From Astropecten irregularis (taxonomy: Eukaryota; Echinodermata; Asteroidea; Paxillosida; Astropectinidae), in assembly GCA_963971285.1 (NCBI GenBank), contig OZ020246.1:15173217-15237216 (forward strand): 64,000 nt of DNA. The letters are read 5' to 3'. Below the pieces are notes generated by a model. It worked only from the letters and a program-made list of their open reading frames with translations, was not told where the DNA came from and did not search any database. Shown here piece by piece: positions 11,691-23,392 of the stretch. Positions within the stretch are counted from its first letter, which is position 1, and every line of letters begins with the position of its first letter. Both the position numbers and the translations under genes were made by a program.

Positions 11691-14600
11691 GTAAGATTGT
11701 CATGCAGCACATGGACATTGTATCATTGCAATTGGGACAGATTTGCAGGGACCGGGCACGCAGAAAGTTCCTGTGAAATTTTTTTTAAATACTGTGGACA
11801 TTAAAGGTAGTATCATACTTTGGTAGCATACCGAAACAAAAATCTTCACAGATTTATAAAGATATAAAGATGGTGATGGTATAAACATACCGTTAACATT
11901 TTTCTGCCTGAGATGCTGTATTCATCAAGAAAAGAGTAAACTAATGATCAAAAACAATTTTGATCTTTGAAAAAAAAAAATAACGGTGAAACAATTTTTA
12001 AAATACTGTGGCAGTTTTTCACTGTTTAAAAAAAAAGTGGCCACTGTATGGGACTGTAAATTTCACAGATGACTGTTAATGTATCTTTCTTGATATTTTT
12101 GCACATGAATCTGCATTTCTTTGACAAAAAGTATGATATTACCTTTAAAGTTTCCAATCTGTATTTACTGACAGTCATTAGGAGAGGACCTAAATTCCCT
12201 ATAAAACTCTCTTTCAATCTCCTTATGATGGTCAGAACATATTGACATGCGTTGTAATGTACATACATGTATGACTTGTGCATAAAGTGTAATATTACAT
12301 GTGCGTGTGAATCTGTGGTACGAGAATCATATGAAAGATAATGTCTTCCACCTTCATCGTCATACATTTTATGCCCATTTTCTGTTATTATTATTACAAC
12401 TATTATTATTTATCTATTTTATGATATTTATTTAATAATTTTTTCTTCTTTTTTTTTCTCAGACTGCACAGGTCCCAGTTGTGAGTGCTCAGCAAGCAAA
12501 CAGTACCATCTTCACCTGTAGCTCTCCCGGTGCAACCATCGTGAATAAGCCTCAGACTGTGTTCGTCCTCCAGCGAGGTGACATGCTCAGGCTGGACAAC
12601 CTTGGTAACCTGATCGTCATCGGGAGGGAGGGAGCAGAGAGCCCCGGCAACCAGACCCCCATCATACAACCCGGCAGCTCCGTCATTCCTGTCAACACCG
12701 TGAAGAATCTGCTGAATGCGCGACAACCTTGCGCGACCGCAACCACTCTACAAGTGCCAACTCAACCCAGTCCCAATATCACAAGTTCCATTCAGCAGAA
12801 GGTAATGACCATGAAGGTGACTCCTTCTGTGGTTTCCAGCGTGGCTGGAAGCTCCTTCAATCGGCCTGTCATTCTTGGAAAGCAGCCCGTCGCCAGCGTC
12901 CAGCCGCAGAGACAGAAAGTCCTGTGTCCTAATCCAGAACTTGAACTCATTCAGTCTGCATCGCATGATACCAACACAGGCGAATGCACTCTCACCGTGA
13001 CCTCGAAACCTCCGGGCAAATTGTTCAATCAATCCATGAGTACTTCATCTGATTCTGCTCCCACGGCGACAATCAAAGGGGGCATCAAGATTTTTCAGTG
13101 TGAGAAATGCAAGAAGCTGTTTGTCAGCAAGGCAAGTCTCTTCAACCATTTGGCGTCAGAGATGCACACAAACAACATTCCAGAGCATGTGAGATTGCCT
13201 TTCAAGTGCATTCAGTGCCAAGCTCGTTTTGCCTTCAGGGCCTCTATTACATTTCACACCAGCAGACCGTGCATCCGAGATGAGAAGCCCATATTCAATA
13301 TCATCTGCTCCATGTGTAAGCTCCGATTCAAAGCCTTGGTTGATTTGGAGCGCCACGTTGTCCGGTGCCATCATCTTTTACCTGGCCAGAATCCAGACTT
13401 TGTGGACAAGGATCCTGACTTCAATACCAAAAAGATCGTGCCACCAGGGAGAATTCTTCCGAATGTTTATACGCCGACTTCAGAGGAAAGTCCTGCTGCT
13501 AATAAGCTTACTGAGACGCATCAGAAAACCTTTCAATCTAAGACAGTACAGCCTCACAGAGACTTCCCAGCTGGTGATTCAGTGAAACCAGATCAGAGGC
13601 CTCCAATAAAACTAGTCATGAGTTTGAAGAGGAAGAAGAAACCAAAACACCATCGCAAGAAGCGTAGGCGATCATCTGCCGGAAGTAATAGCCAGTGTGC
13701 CTCCAGAGTGGTCAAGGACAAGGATGCTAATACCAGATACTTGATCAATACCCACGGGAGGTACATCAACAAATCTACCCGGCCTTTCTCCTGCGTGATC
13801 TGTTCCAAGGGATTCACCTCCGAGCACTGTCTCTTGGAGCACATCAAGACCCACATAAAACCTTTCAGCTGCAGCACGTGCGGATGGAAATCAGCGCGGA
13901 AAGATAACGTCTTGAAGCACATTCAGCTGCATCACGGAGGGCCTGCATACCGGAGGAAAAGACAGTCCAAGACCAAAAAAGAAGCTTCTCCCTCATCTTC
14001 AGACAATGGGGAAGATGTGGAGGAAGATGTGGAGGAAGATGTGGAGGAAGTTAAAGTGGATGACAATGAAGAAGATGATCGGTCAGACAATGAGGATCCA
14101 GATATTGAACTGGATGATGATGACAAGCCAAATGACTATTTTGGCAGTGGAAAATACAACCGTTATGATGATGATGATAGCAGTGATAATGACAACTCCG
14201 GAGGAGCACGTGGTAGGAAGGACAGGAGGAACAACGAACAGAATAACACAGACACAACAGGTGATCAGAGCAATGATAACAGTCATGAAACCACAACTCC
14301 AGTTCCGCAGGATCACAATTATCTCACTCAGATGCAGGCATCTTTGGAGACGGCTGCACCAACAGAAGACCATGCCAGTGGCACTGCTGATGCTAAGGAA
14401 GGGAAACCACAAGTAAAAAATCATTCAATAGACGCAATTATAGATAACATCATAGCTGATGAGATTGTTGTCTCTTCGAGCAAGCCACAAAGTCAGTTGC
14501 AAGAAGAAGGTGGTCATCAGCTTAACGGAGGACAGAATGAATTAAGTTCTGAAGAAGGAGAATCTATAAAGCCGATTGATAAGTCACCTGGGTCCACTAA

Positions 14601-17600
14601 TTGCCAAGAAGTGATGGAGACCAACGATTTGAGCAACATTGCTGTTTGCCCTCCTGTTGGTGCACCCAAGTCTGGAATTACCCCTGAGCCTAACCACGCT
14701 AAGCAGATGGATTTAGATGGATGTCCAGAAGCATGTCCAGAGGGCAAGAATCATCCAAAGGAGATGATAACAGAGTCAGGAGAAAAGCTTACATCACTGG
14801 AAGACCCTGCCCCGGACAATTGCTCTACAAATTCTCAAGACCAACCAGGGTCTGTTGACAAACCTAGTCAGTATTGTCCAGGATTACAGGAAACTGACAT
14901 TGGTACGTCTGATGATCATCCACTTAAAAACACTTCATCAGATGGTGTTCCAGCCGCCCGCATTGATGATTTACCTCCAGAATGTGAAATTATGAGTACT
15001 ACAAATGTTCCTCCTAGCAGTGCTAAAAACAAGAATGGCTGTTCAAGTACTGACAAAACATCTTTTGACTCGACTCACCAAATGGAATGCACATCGCTTC
15101 CGAATGCAGAGGACCAAACCGAACCTTCCAAATCCATTTCAGAAATCTTGCCACAGAAACCCGAAAAGACTTGCATTGTTAATGATGAGGATGGCGTCTT
15201 GAGAGACGACTACACAGGATCACTCCAGGAAAGTGATTCTGACTCGGATGGGGATATTCTGGAGTGGACTTCCACCAGTCACGACTCGGACGAAGAACCT
15301 GCCTTGCCAGAAGATGGCGTTTCCAAGGTTCAGCTGAGACCCATCCTTCTCAGGGATGAAGATGGAGGCCACGCTGGAGATACCCTGGATGAGAACGTGA
15401 TCATTGATGATGACAATCTCGAAATAAGACCCAAACATTCCAAGAGCCCAAGCTCAACATCCAACAGAGGTGGTGATGCCGATGGCTGTGCTGATGTGGA
15501 TGAAGCTAATAACTATTACACTATTCTGAATGCAGAGGGCAGTGATGATGATGTGCAAGAGGAGGGCAGGATGACTCCCATGGATGATTCTGAGGATGCA
15601 GAGGCTCCAGTTATGGGCTATTCAGAGAACGTCTTTCCTGTAGATTTCCAGTCCAGCGAAAATGATGGGATGAAGTGTCAGGAAGGTGGAGAGGAATGCA
15701 GACCAGTAGACAGCAGCCAAGCACAAGCAAAGTGTAGCATTGATCCTGATGCGAGGGTCAAAATAGAATATCTTCCTCCTTGCAAATCTGATACATCTGG
15801 TCTTACTGGGCCAAGTGAACCTAAACCAGTCGAAGCACAGGAGACACCACAACTACAGGAACGACTTTTCAACTCATCGGACCAAGAGGTGATATCTGAT
15901 ATCTATGGAATTTCAGCAGAGCAAAGTAAATCTAAGCAAGTCATGACCAATGCTGCTCATAGAGTCATTCCTGAGCACCATGGTCATCAGGAAGTCTTCA
16001 TAGACGTGTTGCAGGAGTCAAATGCACAGTTATCTTACCGGCAGGAAAAACAAACACCAAAATCTGTCATCCAGATCAAGGAGGAGCCACTTGACATTGA
16101 AGATGCACAGACTGAAAGTATGTCAGTTGAGGAGTGCTCAGACAAAAATCCAAAGCAAGGTTCCCAGACATGCTGCCCAATAAGAGAAGTGGGCTCAGAA
16201 GCTTTGGATCCATTGAGGGCCAGTCCTCAAGAAGCTCCAAATGACAAATTCGACAAACCTGCAAGCAGAGCCGACGCTAGACCAGATGCGCCAACTGTGC
16301 CAACCTGTGAACAAAACTTGCCGATCATTTCTGCCGTCGGTTCTCTCTGTGATCCAGATAATGGGATTGAAGGAGTGAATCAACAGCGTAAGAGTGTGAT
16401 CTTGGAGGCCTTAAACCGCCCAAGTCAGCCGTATCCAGCACAACAGTACCAGCCCTCCACTCCCGGCTATGATCCCAGAATTATGTATAATACCATGGGT
16501 GTGCCAGTGGCTGATCCATCAACTGGGCAGCCGTACCTACCTAGATACCCTCATCCTAGTAACCCCTACATATCTATGTTTCACTCAGGGGCATTGGTTG
16601 ATCCAAGGGATCAGTATTACCCAGCACACCCTCCAGCACCGCAGGGAGCCTCAATAGGTTATACTCCAAGGCCTCCACATATGGCACCGGAGGGTAGATT
16701 CCCTCCTCCGAGCCGATTTCCACTGGGCATGAGCAGGGGAGATGGTTACCCACAGCCACAAGAGCATCTTGGCAAGCATCAGATGAGGCAGCAGCAGTGG
16801 GAGAAGCAAAAACAACGACAACTCAGCCGGCAGTGGCAAGAGAGGCAAAAGCAGTATTGGTTGCCCAGTGAGTACATGACTCAACCTCCCAAGCACCCAA
16901 AATCTCAGTCAGTGTTTCCATCGGGCAGTCCAAGTGCCAGTCAATCCGAGAGATTCTTGTTCCCGAAGTATCCATATGAAGACAGAGGTAGTGGCCATTC
17001 CGTGATACACCCTGCAGTGAGAGAATTGTCAGATGCAAGGCCACATCCACAGGACTTACATGGAAATCCGCATGATTTACAGAATGTTCCAAGGCACCAG
17101 CGTCTGGAGCAAAATAATCCTGCACAAGCGGCATCCTCGCTACCTGTTGGAGGCCACTTCCCACACGCCCCACATATTCCTGTCAGACCTCCAGCGCCTG
17201 TTAGTAATCCTGTTGCATCAAGGCCTCCAGCTCTTCCCGTTGGGTCAGCGTTGCCTGGTTCAATTGGTAGACCCATCGACATCGACGAGCCAGTTCCAAA
17301 CAATGGGTTGAACCTGCCCAGACATGTAATTCATGGCTTACCAAATGGGAATGACCAACCCCCGCCCCTTGTTTACCAAGGGCCACAAAAGCCAGAAGAT
17401 CTGTCTCTTCAGAAGCTGTCAGAGAAGCAGACTGATGATCTTCCAACAAAAGCTGGCTCTGTGGATGATTCTGGCACAGCACAAACTTTCCAACCAGTTC
17501 AGGATTTATCTTGTGATGCTGAGAAGTCTGTGCAGTTGGCAGAGTTTTCACGCCAGCCACCAGACAACTCCTTGCCAAAAGAAGCTATATCATCTACAGA

Positions 17601-19665
17601 AAGCATTCATCCTGTAACTAAACCACCACCACCGCCCCCACCCCCTCCTCCACCACCTCCTCTACCATTGCAGTCTTCTTATAGTGACCAAACAGTCAGA
17701 CCACCACATTATGGTCATGGAGAAATCCTTGACAAAACAGTCAGCCACCCGCCGTTGGCACATCAGCATCATCCAACTCCAGAGTATGTTCCAGGTACGA
17801 ATGGATCCTTGTCGCAAAGTGCAACACCCATTCATGTTGGCCCTTCCCACAGGACGCCCAGTCTACCAAGCCCTCGGTCTGTACCTCGCTCACCCAAAAA
17901 ACGTCATTCATCATCTGGATCACAGGACCAGCAGTCAACGCCAAAACGCCGAAAGAGATCACCAAGGGTGGATGAAAACCCAGAGGAGAGACCATATGCC
18001 TGTCACATCTGTGGGAACCGCTTCAAGCGTTCCAACAACCTCACAGATCACGTACGTATTCACTCCAGGCCCTACAAATGTGGCGAGTGCAGCTTTGACA
18101 CCACCCGCTGGCAGTATTTGGCAGACCACCTCAAGAAAAACCATAACTTTGAGGGTGATGCTAGAGAGCTGGAAATGATGTTCAAATCCGGTAAACGACT
18201 AAAGCCAACTGATCATATTCCTGAGACGTGCTACCAGCCACTGTCAACAGACCCCACGTCAGATGAGTCGCACTCTTCCCCCCATCCAGTGAGGAATGGC
18301 TTTTCTCCAGGTTCCAGGAGTATGGTGGTACCATCTTCCACCATCATCCTCCCACGTGGGACAGATATTGTCCACCGAGACAAGAGTAAGAAAAAGAAAC
18401 ACCGCCACCAGGAGGACCAGGATGAAGATCTGGTGGATTTCTTCGGGGTCTCCTGCCAGGAGGATGAAGATTCAACCGTTACTCCAGTGTCTGTCTCTGA
18501 AATCAAAGCTAAAGATGATTTTGATGAGGTTGCAGCCGGTAGTGCAAATGGTAGCCAGATTTCTCCTGGGAGCACTCAAGCCCAAATGTCACCTAATGAG
18601 AGGCCAGTTACCTCCCCTAAACCAGAGGCATTGTGGTCCAAAAGGAAGCAGCTTACCCCCATCAAGGTAGAAGATCTCAGTCAGAATGAGGCCAACTCAG
18701 ACAACAAAACCACCACAGACACGGTGGGTCTGAAGAATAACAAATCTTCTGAATTTGACTTGATGGTCAATGGGATGAAGGGAAATGGAGAGGTACATAA
18801 AGACAAGGAGATCATGGATCTGGTAAAGGAAGATGGAAAGGAAATTAAACAGGAACTTTTGGAGAACGAGATTAGCGAGAAGCCAGGGGATGACACGGAT
18901 GATGATGATGAGGAGGAGTATGAGGATAAAGCGGCTGATGATGACGAGGAGGATGCTTTCGAAGATGCCAGTGATCATGATGAATATGCCTCTCATGATG
19001 AGGACACCTCTAAAATCACTAACAGTCTGAGTGAAACTGATGAGGATGTCTTATACACTCCAAGTGGGAGGCCAAAGCGCCGGACAGGAAACTACACATT
19101 CCGCCCCAAACAGAAAAGACTGGGTGAGAACAACGACCCAGAATACTCACCCTCCAAGCGAGGCCACTGGAGGAAGAAACGAGGTATTATGTTGAAGATC
19201 CACTTGAAGAGGGGTAAAAAGAGAGGCCGTCCTAGGAATATGCCTATCACAGATTCTTCAACAACCTCTCGCGTTGAGGCACTATCCACTCACATTGGGG
19301 GTGGGCTTGACCTTACTCCCTACTACTCTATAGTGGAGACGCATGACGGGGATATGGACAAGAGGCCATACCAGTGTGAGATCAATGAATGCAACAAGCG
19401 ATTTAAGAGTAAGCAGCACATGAGGGAACACCTGTTCACGCACCTGAAGCCGTACAAGTGTGATGGCTGCGGGGTAGGGTTTGCTCGTACTGACTATCTT
19501 GCCATGCACATGAGGGACACGCACAAAATGTCACCCACCAGGGCCGACCTTTACAACAAGAGGAAGTGTGCCAATGGTCGAGCGATGGCCTGTCGCATGA
19601 GACCCAGCAAGGATAGACGGCGACAGGAGCTTCAGCAAAGCTTCAGGAGTGGGATAGAACTCTGA
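9948..19665 (+). CDS. Giant C2H2 zinc-finger protein (two coding exons, ~2,981 aa)
   Basis: Exons 9948-11690 and 12463-19665 join in phase 0 to a 2,981-residue frame. ATG 9948 is the first in-frame ATG after a stop at 9897. Approximate domain order: Ser/Asp-rich 1-230; Gln-rich 450-581; C2H2 fingers near 792, 828 (C2HC-like) and 863; basic nuclear-localisation stretch 969-985; finger pair 1023 and 1049; acidic run from 1097; CtBP-type PEDLS at 2225-2229; polyproline near 2301; finger pair 2426 and 2452; AT-hook-like KKRGRPRN near 2832; finger pair 2884 and 2912. Sumoylation-type motifs VKIE, IKEE, IKVE and IKQE occur near 1681, 1787, 2649 and 2710. Together these point to a nuclear DNA-binding regulator, probably a repressor through CtBP. 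The fingers are dispersed in pairs rather than in one array. No vertebrate orthologue is recognised, so no symbol is given. The exon structure is seen directly; the repressor role is inferred. Confidence 0.88.
11691..12462 (+). other. Zinc-finger gene intron carrying a MITE
   Basis: This 772-bp GT-AG intron runs from the donor GTAAGATTG to a poly-pyrimidine tract ending TTTCTCAG. A family A MITE fills about half of it (11801-12148). Confidence 0.85.
11801..12148 (+). mobile_element. Family A MITE inside the zinc-finger intron
   Basis: It begins TTAAAGGTAGTATCATACTT and ends AGTATGATATTACCTTTAA, 348 bp in all. The body matches the copies at 483 and 26277, including TTTCACAGATGACTGTTA. Confidence 0.8.
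12463..19665 (+). CDS. Zinc-finger gene, coding exon 2 (7.2 kb)
   Basis: This single large exon encodes residues 582-2981 and all the recognisable zinc fingers. The first codons after the acceptor read TAQVPVVSAQ, and the stop TGA is at 19663-19665 after GIEL. A 15-bp repeat (GAAGATGTGGAG type) at about 14010-14050 encodes repeated EDVE units. An exon of 7.2 kb is very long for an animal gene, but codon content and domains hold throughout, with no frameshift seen. Confidence 0.9.
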   Translation, partial: TAQVPVVSAQQANSTIFTCSSPGATIVNKPQTVFVLQRGDMLRLDNLGNLIVIGREGAESPGNQTPIIQPGSSVIPVNTVKNLLNARQPCATATTLQVPTQPSPNITSSIQQKVMTMKVTPSVVSSVAGSSFNRPVILGKQPVASVQPQRQKVLCPNPELELIQSASHDTNTGECTLTVTSKPPGKLFNQSMSTSSDSAPTATIKGGIKIFQCEKCKKLFVSKASLFNHLASEMHTNNIPEHVRLPFKCIQCQARFAFRASITFHTSRPCIRDEKPIFNIICSMCKLRFKALVDLERHVVRCHHLLPGQNPDFVDKDPDFNTKKIVPPGRILPNVYTPTSEESPAANKLTETHQKTFQSKTVQPHRDFPAGDSVKPDQRPPIKLVMSLKRKKKPKHHRKKRRRSSAGSNSQCASRVVKDKDANTRYLINTHGRYINKSTRPFSCVICSKGFTSEHCLLEHIKTHIKPFSCSTCGWKSARKDNVLKHIQLHHGGPAYRRKRQSKTKKEASPSSSDNGEDVEEDVEEDVEEVKVDDNEEDDRSDNEDPDIELDDDDKPNDYFGSGKYNRYDDDDSSDNDNSGGARGRKDRRNNEQNNTDTTGDQSNDNSHETTTPVPQDHNYLTQMQASLETAAPTEDHASGTADAKEGKPQVKNHSIDAIIDNIIADEIVVSSSKPQSQLQEEGGHQLNGGQNELSSEEGESIKPIDKSPGSTNCQEVMETNDLSNIAVCPPVGAPKSGITPEPNHAKQMDLDGCPEACPEGKNHPKEMITESGEKLTSLEDPAPDNCSTNSQDQPGSVDKPSQYCPGLQETDIGTSDDHPLKNTSSDGVPAARIDDLPPECEIMSTTNVPPSSAKNKNGCSSTDKTSFDSTHQMECTSLPNAEDQTEPSKSISEILPQKPEKTCIVNDEDGVLRDDYTGSLQESDSDSDGDILEWTSTSHDSDEEPALPEDGVSKVQLRPILLRDEDGGHAGDTLDENVIIDDDNLEIRPKHSKSPSSTSNRGGDADGCADVDEANNYYTILNAEGSDDDVQEEGRMTPMDDSEDAEAPVMGYSENVFPVDFQSSENDGMKCQEGGEECRPVDSSQAQAKCSIDPDARVKIEYLPPCKSDTSGLTGPSEPKPVEAQETPQLQERLFNSSDQEVISDIYGISAEQSKSKQVMTNAAHRVIPEHHGHQEVFIDVLQESNAQLSYRQEKQTPKSVIQIKEEPLDIEDAQTESMSVEECSDKNPKQGSQTCCPIREVGSEALDPLRASPQEAPNDKFDKPASRADARPDAPTVPTCEQNLPIISAVGSLCDPDNGIEGVNQQRKSVILEALNRPSQPYPAQQYQPSTPGYDPRIMYNTMGVPVADPSTGQPYLPRYPHPSNPYISMFHSGALVDPRDQYYPAHPPAPQGASIGYTPRPPHMAPEGRFPPPSRFPLGMSRGDGYPQPQEHLGKHQMRQQQWEKQKQRQLSRQWQERQKQYWLPSEYMTQPPKHPKSQSVFPSGSPSASQSERFLFPKYPYEDRGSGHSVIHPAVRELSDARPHPQDLHGNPHDLQNVPRHQRLEQNNPAQAASSLPVGGHFPHAPHIPVRPPAPVSNPVASRPPALPVGSALPGSIGRPIDIDEPVPNNGLNLPRHVIHGLPNGNDQPPPLVYQGPQKPEDLSLQKLSEKQTDDLPTKAGSVDDSGTAQTFQPVQDLSCDAEKSVQLAEFSRQPPDNSLPKEAISSTESIHPVTKPPPPPPPPPPPPPLPLQSSYSDQTVRPPHYGHGEILDKTVSHPPLAHQHHPTPEYVPGTNGSLSQSATPIHVGPSHRTPSLPSPRSVPRSPKKRHSSSGSQDQQSTPKRRKRSPRVDENPEERPYACHICGNRFKRSNNLTDHVRIHSRPYKCGECSFDTTRWQYLADHLKKNHNFEGDARELEMMFKSGKRLKPTDHIPETCYQPLSTDPTSDESHSSPHPVRNGFSPGSRSMVVPSSTIILPRGTDIVHRDKSKKKKHRHQEDQDEDLVDFFGVSCQEDEDSTVTPVSVSEIKAKDDFDEVAAGSANGSQISPGSTQAQMSPNERPVTSPKPEALWSKRKQLTPIKVEDLSQNEANSDNKTTTDTVGLKNNKSSEFDLMVNGMKGNGEVHKDKEIMDLVKEDGKEIKQELLENEISEKPGDDTDDDDEEEYEDKAADDDEEDAFEDASDHDEYASHDEDTSKITNSLSETDEDVLYTPSGRPKRRTGNYTFRPKQKRLGENNDPEYSPSKRGHWRKKRGIMLKIHLKRGKKRGRPRNMPITDSSTTSRVEALSTHIGGGLDLTPYYSIVETHDGDMDKRPYQCEINECNKRFKSKQHMREHLFTHLKPYKCDGCGVGFARTDYLAMHMRDTHKMSPTRADLYNKRKCANGRAMACRMRPSKDRRRQELQQSFRSGIEL

Positions 19666-21730
19666 GAGGAACGTCTGTCTCCGTCTTATTTTGATTTTAA
19701 TCACAGCGCAGCAGATACGCAGGAAGGCGGTCCTATTCTCCAGAAGGATGCCAAGTGTGCTAGAAGTCAACTCTCTTTCTCTCTTGTGGTATTGAATTGA
19801 CACAAAGCATGTGTGCTCCACTCTGGTAAGATTCTTGTTGATCCTGGACCTGATTTTTGGATTAATTGATGGGCTTCCTGCCCGGCCTGAAATTTTTCAT
19901 CTGAATTACAGATTTTGTTGTTGAGGATTGAATATCGAAACAAACTGTACAAGTGTACATACCGGTACCCTATTGAGGATGAAAATTTCAATCAATCAGC
20001 CAAAATTGCTGATAACAAAACATGCTTTAAAAAATGGCCAGTTTGTGACTTGATTTTCGCATTTGTTCCGTTTCATTCAAGTTGGATGCTTTCTCACTGA
20101 TGCCTATTGCCTAGTTCAAGTTTTTTTTTAAACGAATACTGTACATGCGCACAAGCACATTTTTAAAAGCAGCTTTTTTTTTTTTCAAAGGCAAAAGAAA
20201 AGAAAAGCAATTTGAACATTTGTAAACAGCAATGAATGAGCCTAGTTGTTTCGGTGAAGATTATTTGTTTTTTTCTTGTTCAGAAGATGTTTTTGTGAAA
20301 GTTTGGAGCCTTGAAAGTGCCTTTTTGATCACACTTGATGTACATGTATGTACAGATGTATGTATGTAGCTAGATCCATTTTTGTCTATTTTTTTTGTTC
20401 TCTCTAGTTTCTGTACTTCTTGATTTTTAAGCATATTAAGACATATCTTTTGTACTCTTGTTTCATATTTCTGTGTAGATTTTTGAAGGTTTTTTGTGTG
20501 ATAGTAGCAGGTTTAAAGAATTTTATGAAAAGGACCAGTAATTTTGAAAGACACTGTCAAAAAGAAAGCAATTGACCCAGAATTTGGGACAAAACCGTTG
20601 ACCAGTTGAAAAGATGTCAGTTGGAAGTTGGAACAGGCTTTTTCTGAACTGCAGTTTTGAGGGCAGTTGTCCCTATAACCATCGTCATGCGACACACCGT
20701 TAAACTTGTCGTGAATGTTTCTTAACATTATACATGTAATATGCCTGCTTAGCAAACTAGTGTTTGCTTAGTGCCTACCCAATTCCTCTGTCACTTTGAA
20801 TGTTATCATCCAATGTCAAGTTTCACTGAGATTGCATAGCAGCTACACAGTGTGTAGTGCACTATTCATGATTAGCACAAATCAACAGTTTACTAGGCTT
20901 CAACAATATGCGTGGCATGGTATTTTTTTTTATCCTGCATGTGCCGAGCAAATATTCTTTGAACTCTGTGGAAGTGGCCTCTGATACTGATATTGAATAG
21001 AGTGCTGGGATTTTTATCCGGTTATAGATTAACCGACCCAGATTTAATTATCTGGTTAAAAATTTCCGCAAACCCAAAACTGAAAGAAAAAATTAGGGAC
21101 GAACATTTGGCTCATGCTCAACAAACCCAAAAATGTAAACTGTAGAATGCATATTTGAATTTCAGTCAGTTATTTTGTTCTTTTGGCCAAGTAGAACCAT
21201 GCAAATGTTTTCTTTTCCAAAAACAAACAGATGCAAAATATAAAGGCTATACGCCCCAAATCTCTGGTTTTGCTTAAGACACATAATAAGTTTGTATGTA
21301 CTGCTTGGATGTAATGATAGGTACACACAGGTACTCTGGTCAATCTCTGCTACTGCTAGAAAGTTGGACATGGCTTTCCTTAGGAATATCTGCACTTACA
21401 CAGCCAAAAACAAAGAAAATTGCAGAAGAATTGAATGGTGATTTTCTTTGTTCTTGACAATGATTTGTTGTTTATGTGAATGGTCGTGGTGATATTTCCT
21501 TTTAATTTTGTCTCTATTTTTGTAATTTGGTTGGTTGTACTCTACACAAACATTCAACATTTTTGAAAAATACCCGAAAGCTGTTAGCAAAACTGTTTTG
21601 CAACGAAAAAGATATGGTTGTGTTTTTAAGCAAAGTTTTCTTCTGGCTTCTCATTGAACTGAAAGATATTTCACCACAGTGCATGTTAAATGCATTCCAA
21701 TATGACAATAAAAGCTGAAATAGTGGCTTA
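19666..21730 (+). other. Probable 3' UTR of the zinc-finger gene
   Basis: AT-rich, non-coding sequence follows the stop codon, with U-rich runs typical of a 3' UTR. The best polyadenylation signal is AATAAA at 21707-21712, just before the MITE at 21843. Earlier or alternative ends cannot be excluded. Confidence 0.45.
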
Positions 21731-21842
21731 TAGCTTCCTTTAATTATTCATGTTTTGCTACTCGAAATTAAAGAAACAGTTATTGATCAGAGAAACTTAC
21801 TTTGGTTGAAATAATGCACTGTCCTTTTTCTTTGAAGAATGT

Positions 21843-22193
21843 TTAAAGGTACAGTACAGGATTGGTAACATACCCAAACAGAAGTGTTCACAGATTTACG
21901 TATAACTTTCAGGATATGAAGATAGTGCTGGTAGTTGCTAATTTCGTATTTTCGCCTAAAAGGGTGTATTCATCCAGAAATTAGTAAAACAACCAAAAAT
22001 AGTTGTGATTTTGGGCTTGAGATCAAAACTCCTGTGAATAGAGTAAATACCATAAGCGTTTTCACTGTTTTCTACAGTTTCCAATAATGATATGAGCTGA
22101 AAATTTCACAGGTTTGTTTTTATTCCACGACAAATCAAATTATGAACACTTTGCTGTTCTGTCATCTTTACCAATCCTGTATTATGCTTTTAA
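21843..22193 (+). mobile_element. Family A MITE, variant-2
   Basis: The 351-bp element begins TTAAAGGTACAGTACAGGAT and ends ATTATGCTTTTAA. It carries the right-arm module GGTTTGTTTTTATTCCACGA followed by GAACACTTTGCTGTTCTGTC. Confidence 0.75.
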
Positions 22194-23232
22194 TGATACA
22201 TTAATGGCCATTTTCCTAGGATTTTTTGATAGAGCCTCAATAAGAGATGATACCAGAGTAAGAATGGACCCATGGCTTCTGATTCAAGTTGACAATATTT
22301 TAGGTTTGTTGTTGTTTTTTGGCAGGGAGAGGCCGGGGTTAACCTCTTTTGAGGGAATTTTTTTTAGCAAATGTTTTCATTAAAATTGTGACAGACTCCC
22401 ACCAACTGGGATTCATAAGGGCATTTTCTATCATCATGAGCATTTTATTTATGTATTGGATAGGAAAGGTTTTTGTCGTCATTTAAGGGTAGCTTCGAGG
22501 TCTGTGTTGTGCTTAAACCAAGGACGTTATATTGAATTTTTAAAAAAATTAATTACATTGTGCTACATTGTGGTCTCAGTCTCAGTCTCGCCACCCTGTG
22601 TTCTCAGTTTTGGTCTCGTCCCACGGTGGTCTTGGTATTTTGCTGGTCTCGGCATCGAGTGCACCAATATTGTATACTAATTTTGTGCAAAAAATACACT
22701 CGGCTCGACTGCGAGATAGTAGACCTACAAGTAGAGCTGTAGAGTGGTATTTCTGTCGTCATGAGCGAACGGTATATGGTACAACCTCATTTTTTCAGTG
22801 CACACTTATTTCATGTGTGTGAATGAGATAGCAAAATGCTAGGTATCTCAAAGAGGTAGCAGAGCTTGCACAAGACATGAGCGCCATACAATTTTGGCAG
22901 GACGTAGATAACTCTTTAACACTTGAACAATTGGCATTAAGTTGGGATGGGATTTTCATGAGGCTACATTGCTGGGGCACAGTTGGCTTCTGATACACTG
23001 ACAATTCTTATGTTTCTGAAGTGTAATGAAGGCATCCTGTAAAGTTAATTAACCGGTAATGTTTTAGGTCTACAAGGAAGCCATCTTAATTTCAAAATAG
23101 TTGCATCTCCCTTTGTTGCACCTGACACATGTATTTGAAAGTCTTTAAAAATTCTTTGATTGCACTTAATTAATGTCTTGAGGTCCGGTGCATCAGGTTT
23201 TTGTCTTGGACATAAAAGGGAAGCTTTACTTG

Positions 23233-23392
23233 CAATGGGAGACTTTGGAGAACCCGTCTTCAAGTCAACAGCGCATGCGCATGCGCACGCACAACAGCAC
23301 AGGCGCAAAACAACGCGCGCATGCTCACATGCTCACAATTGCGTGCTTGTGCGCTGTTGACTTGAAGACCGGTTCTTCAAAGTCTCCCATTG
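23233..23392. repeat. 160-bp near-palindrome with CpG-rich loop
   Basis: The left arm CAATGGGAGACTTTGGAGAA is mirrored by the right arm TTCTTCAAAGTCTCCCATTG, and an inner pair is GACTTGAAGAC. The loop is dense in GCATGCGC-type sequence. This is a probable hairpin MITE; the end sequence AAGTCTCCCATTG also recurs at about 43963-43975. Confidence 0.6.
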
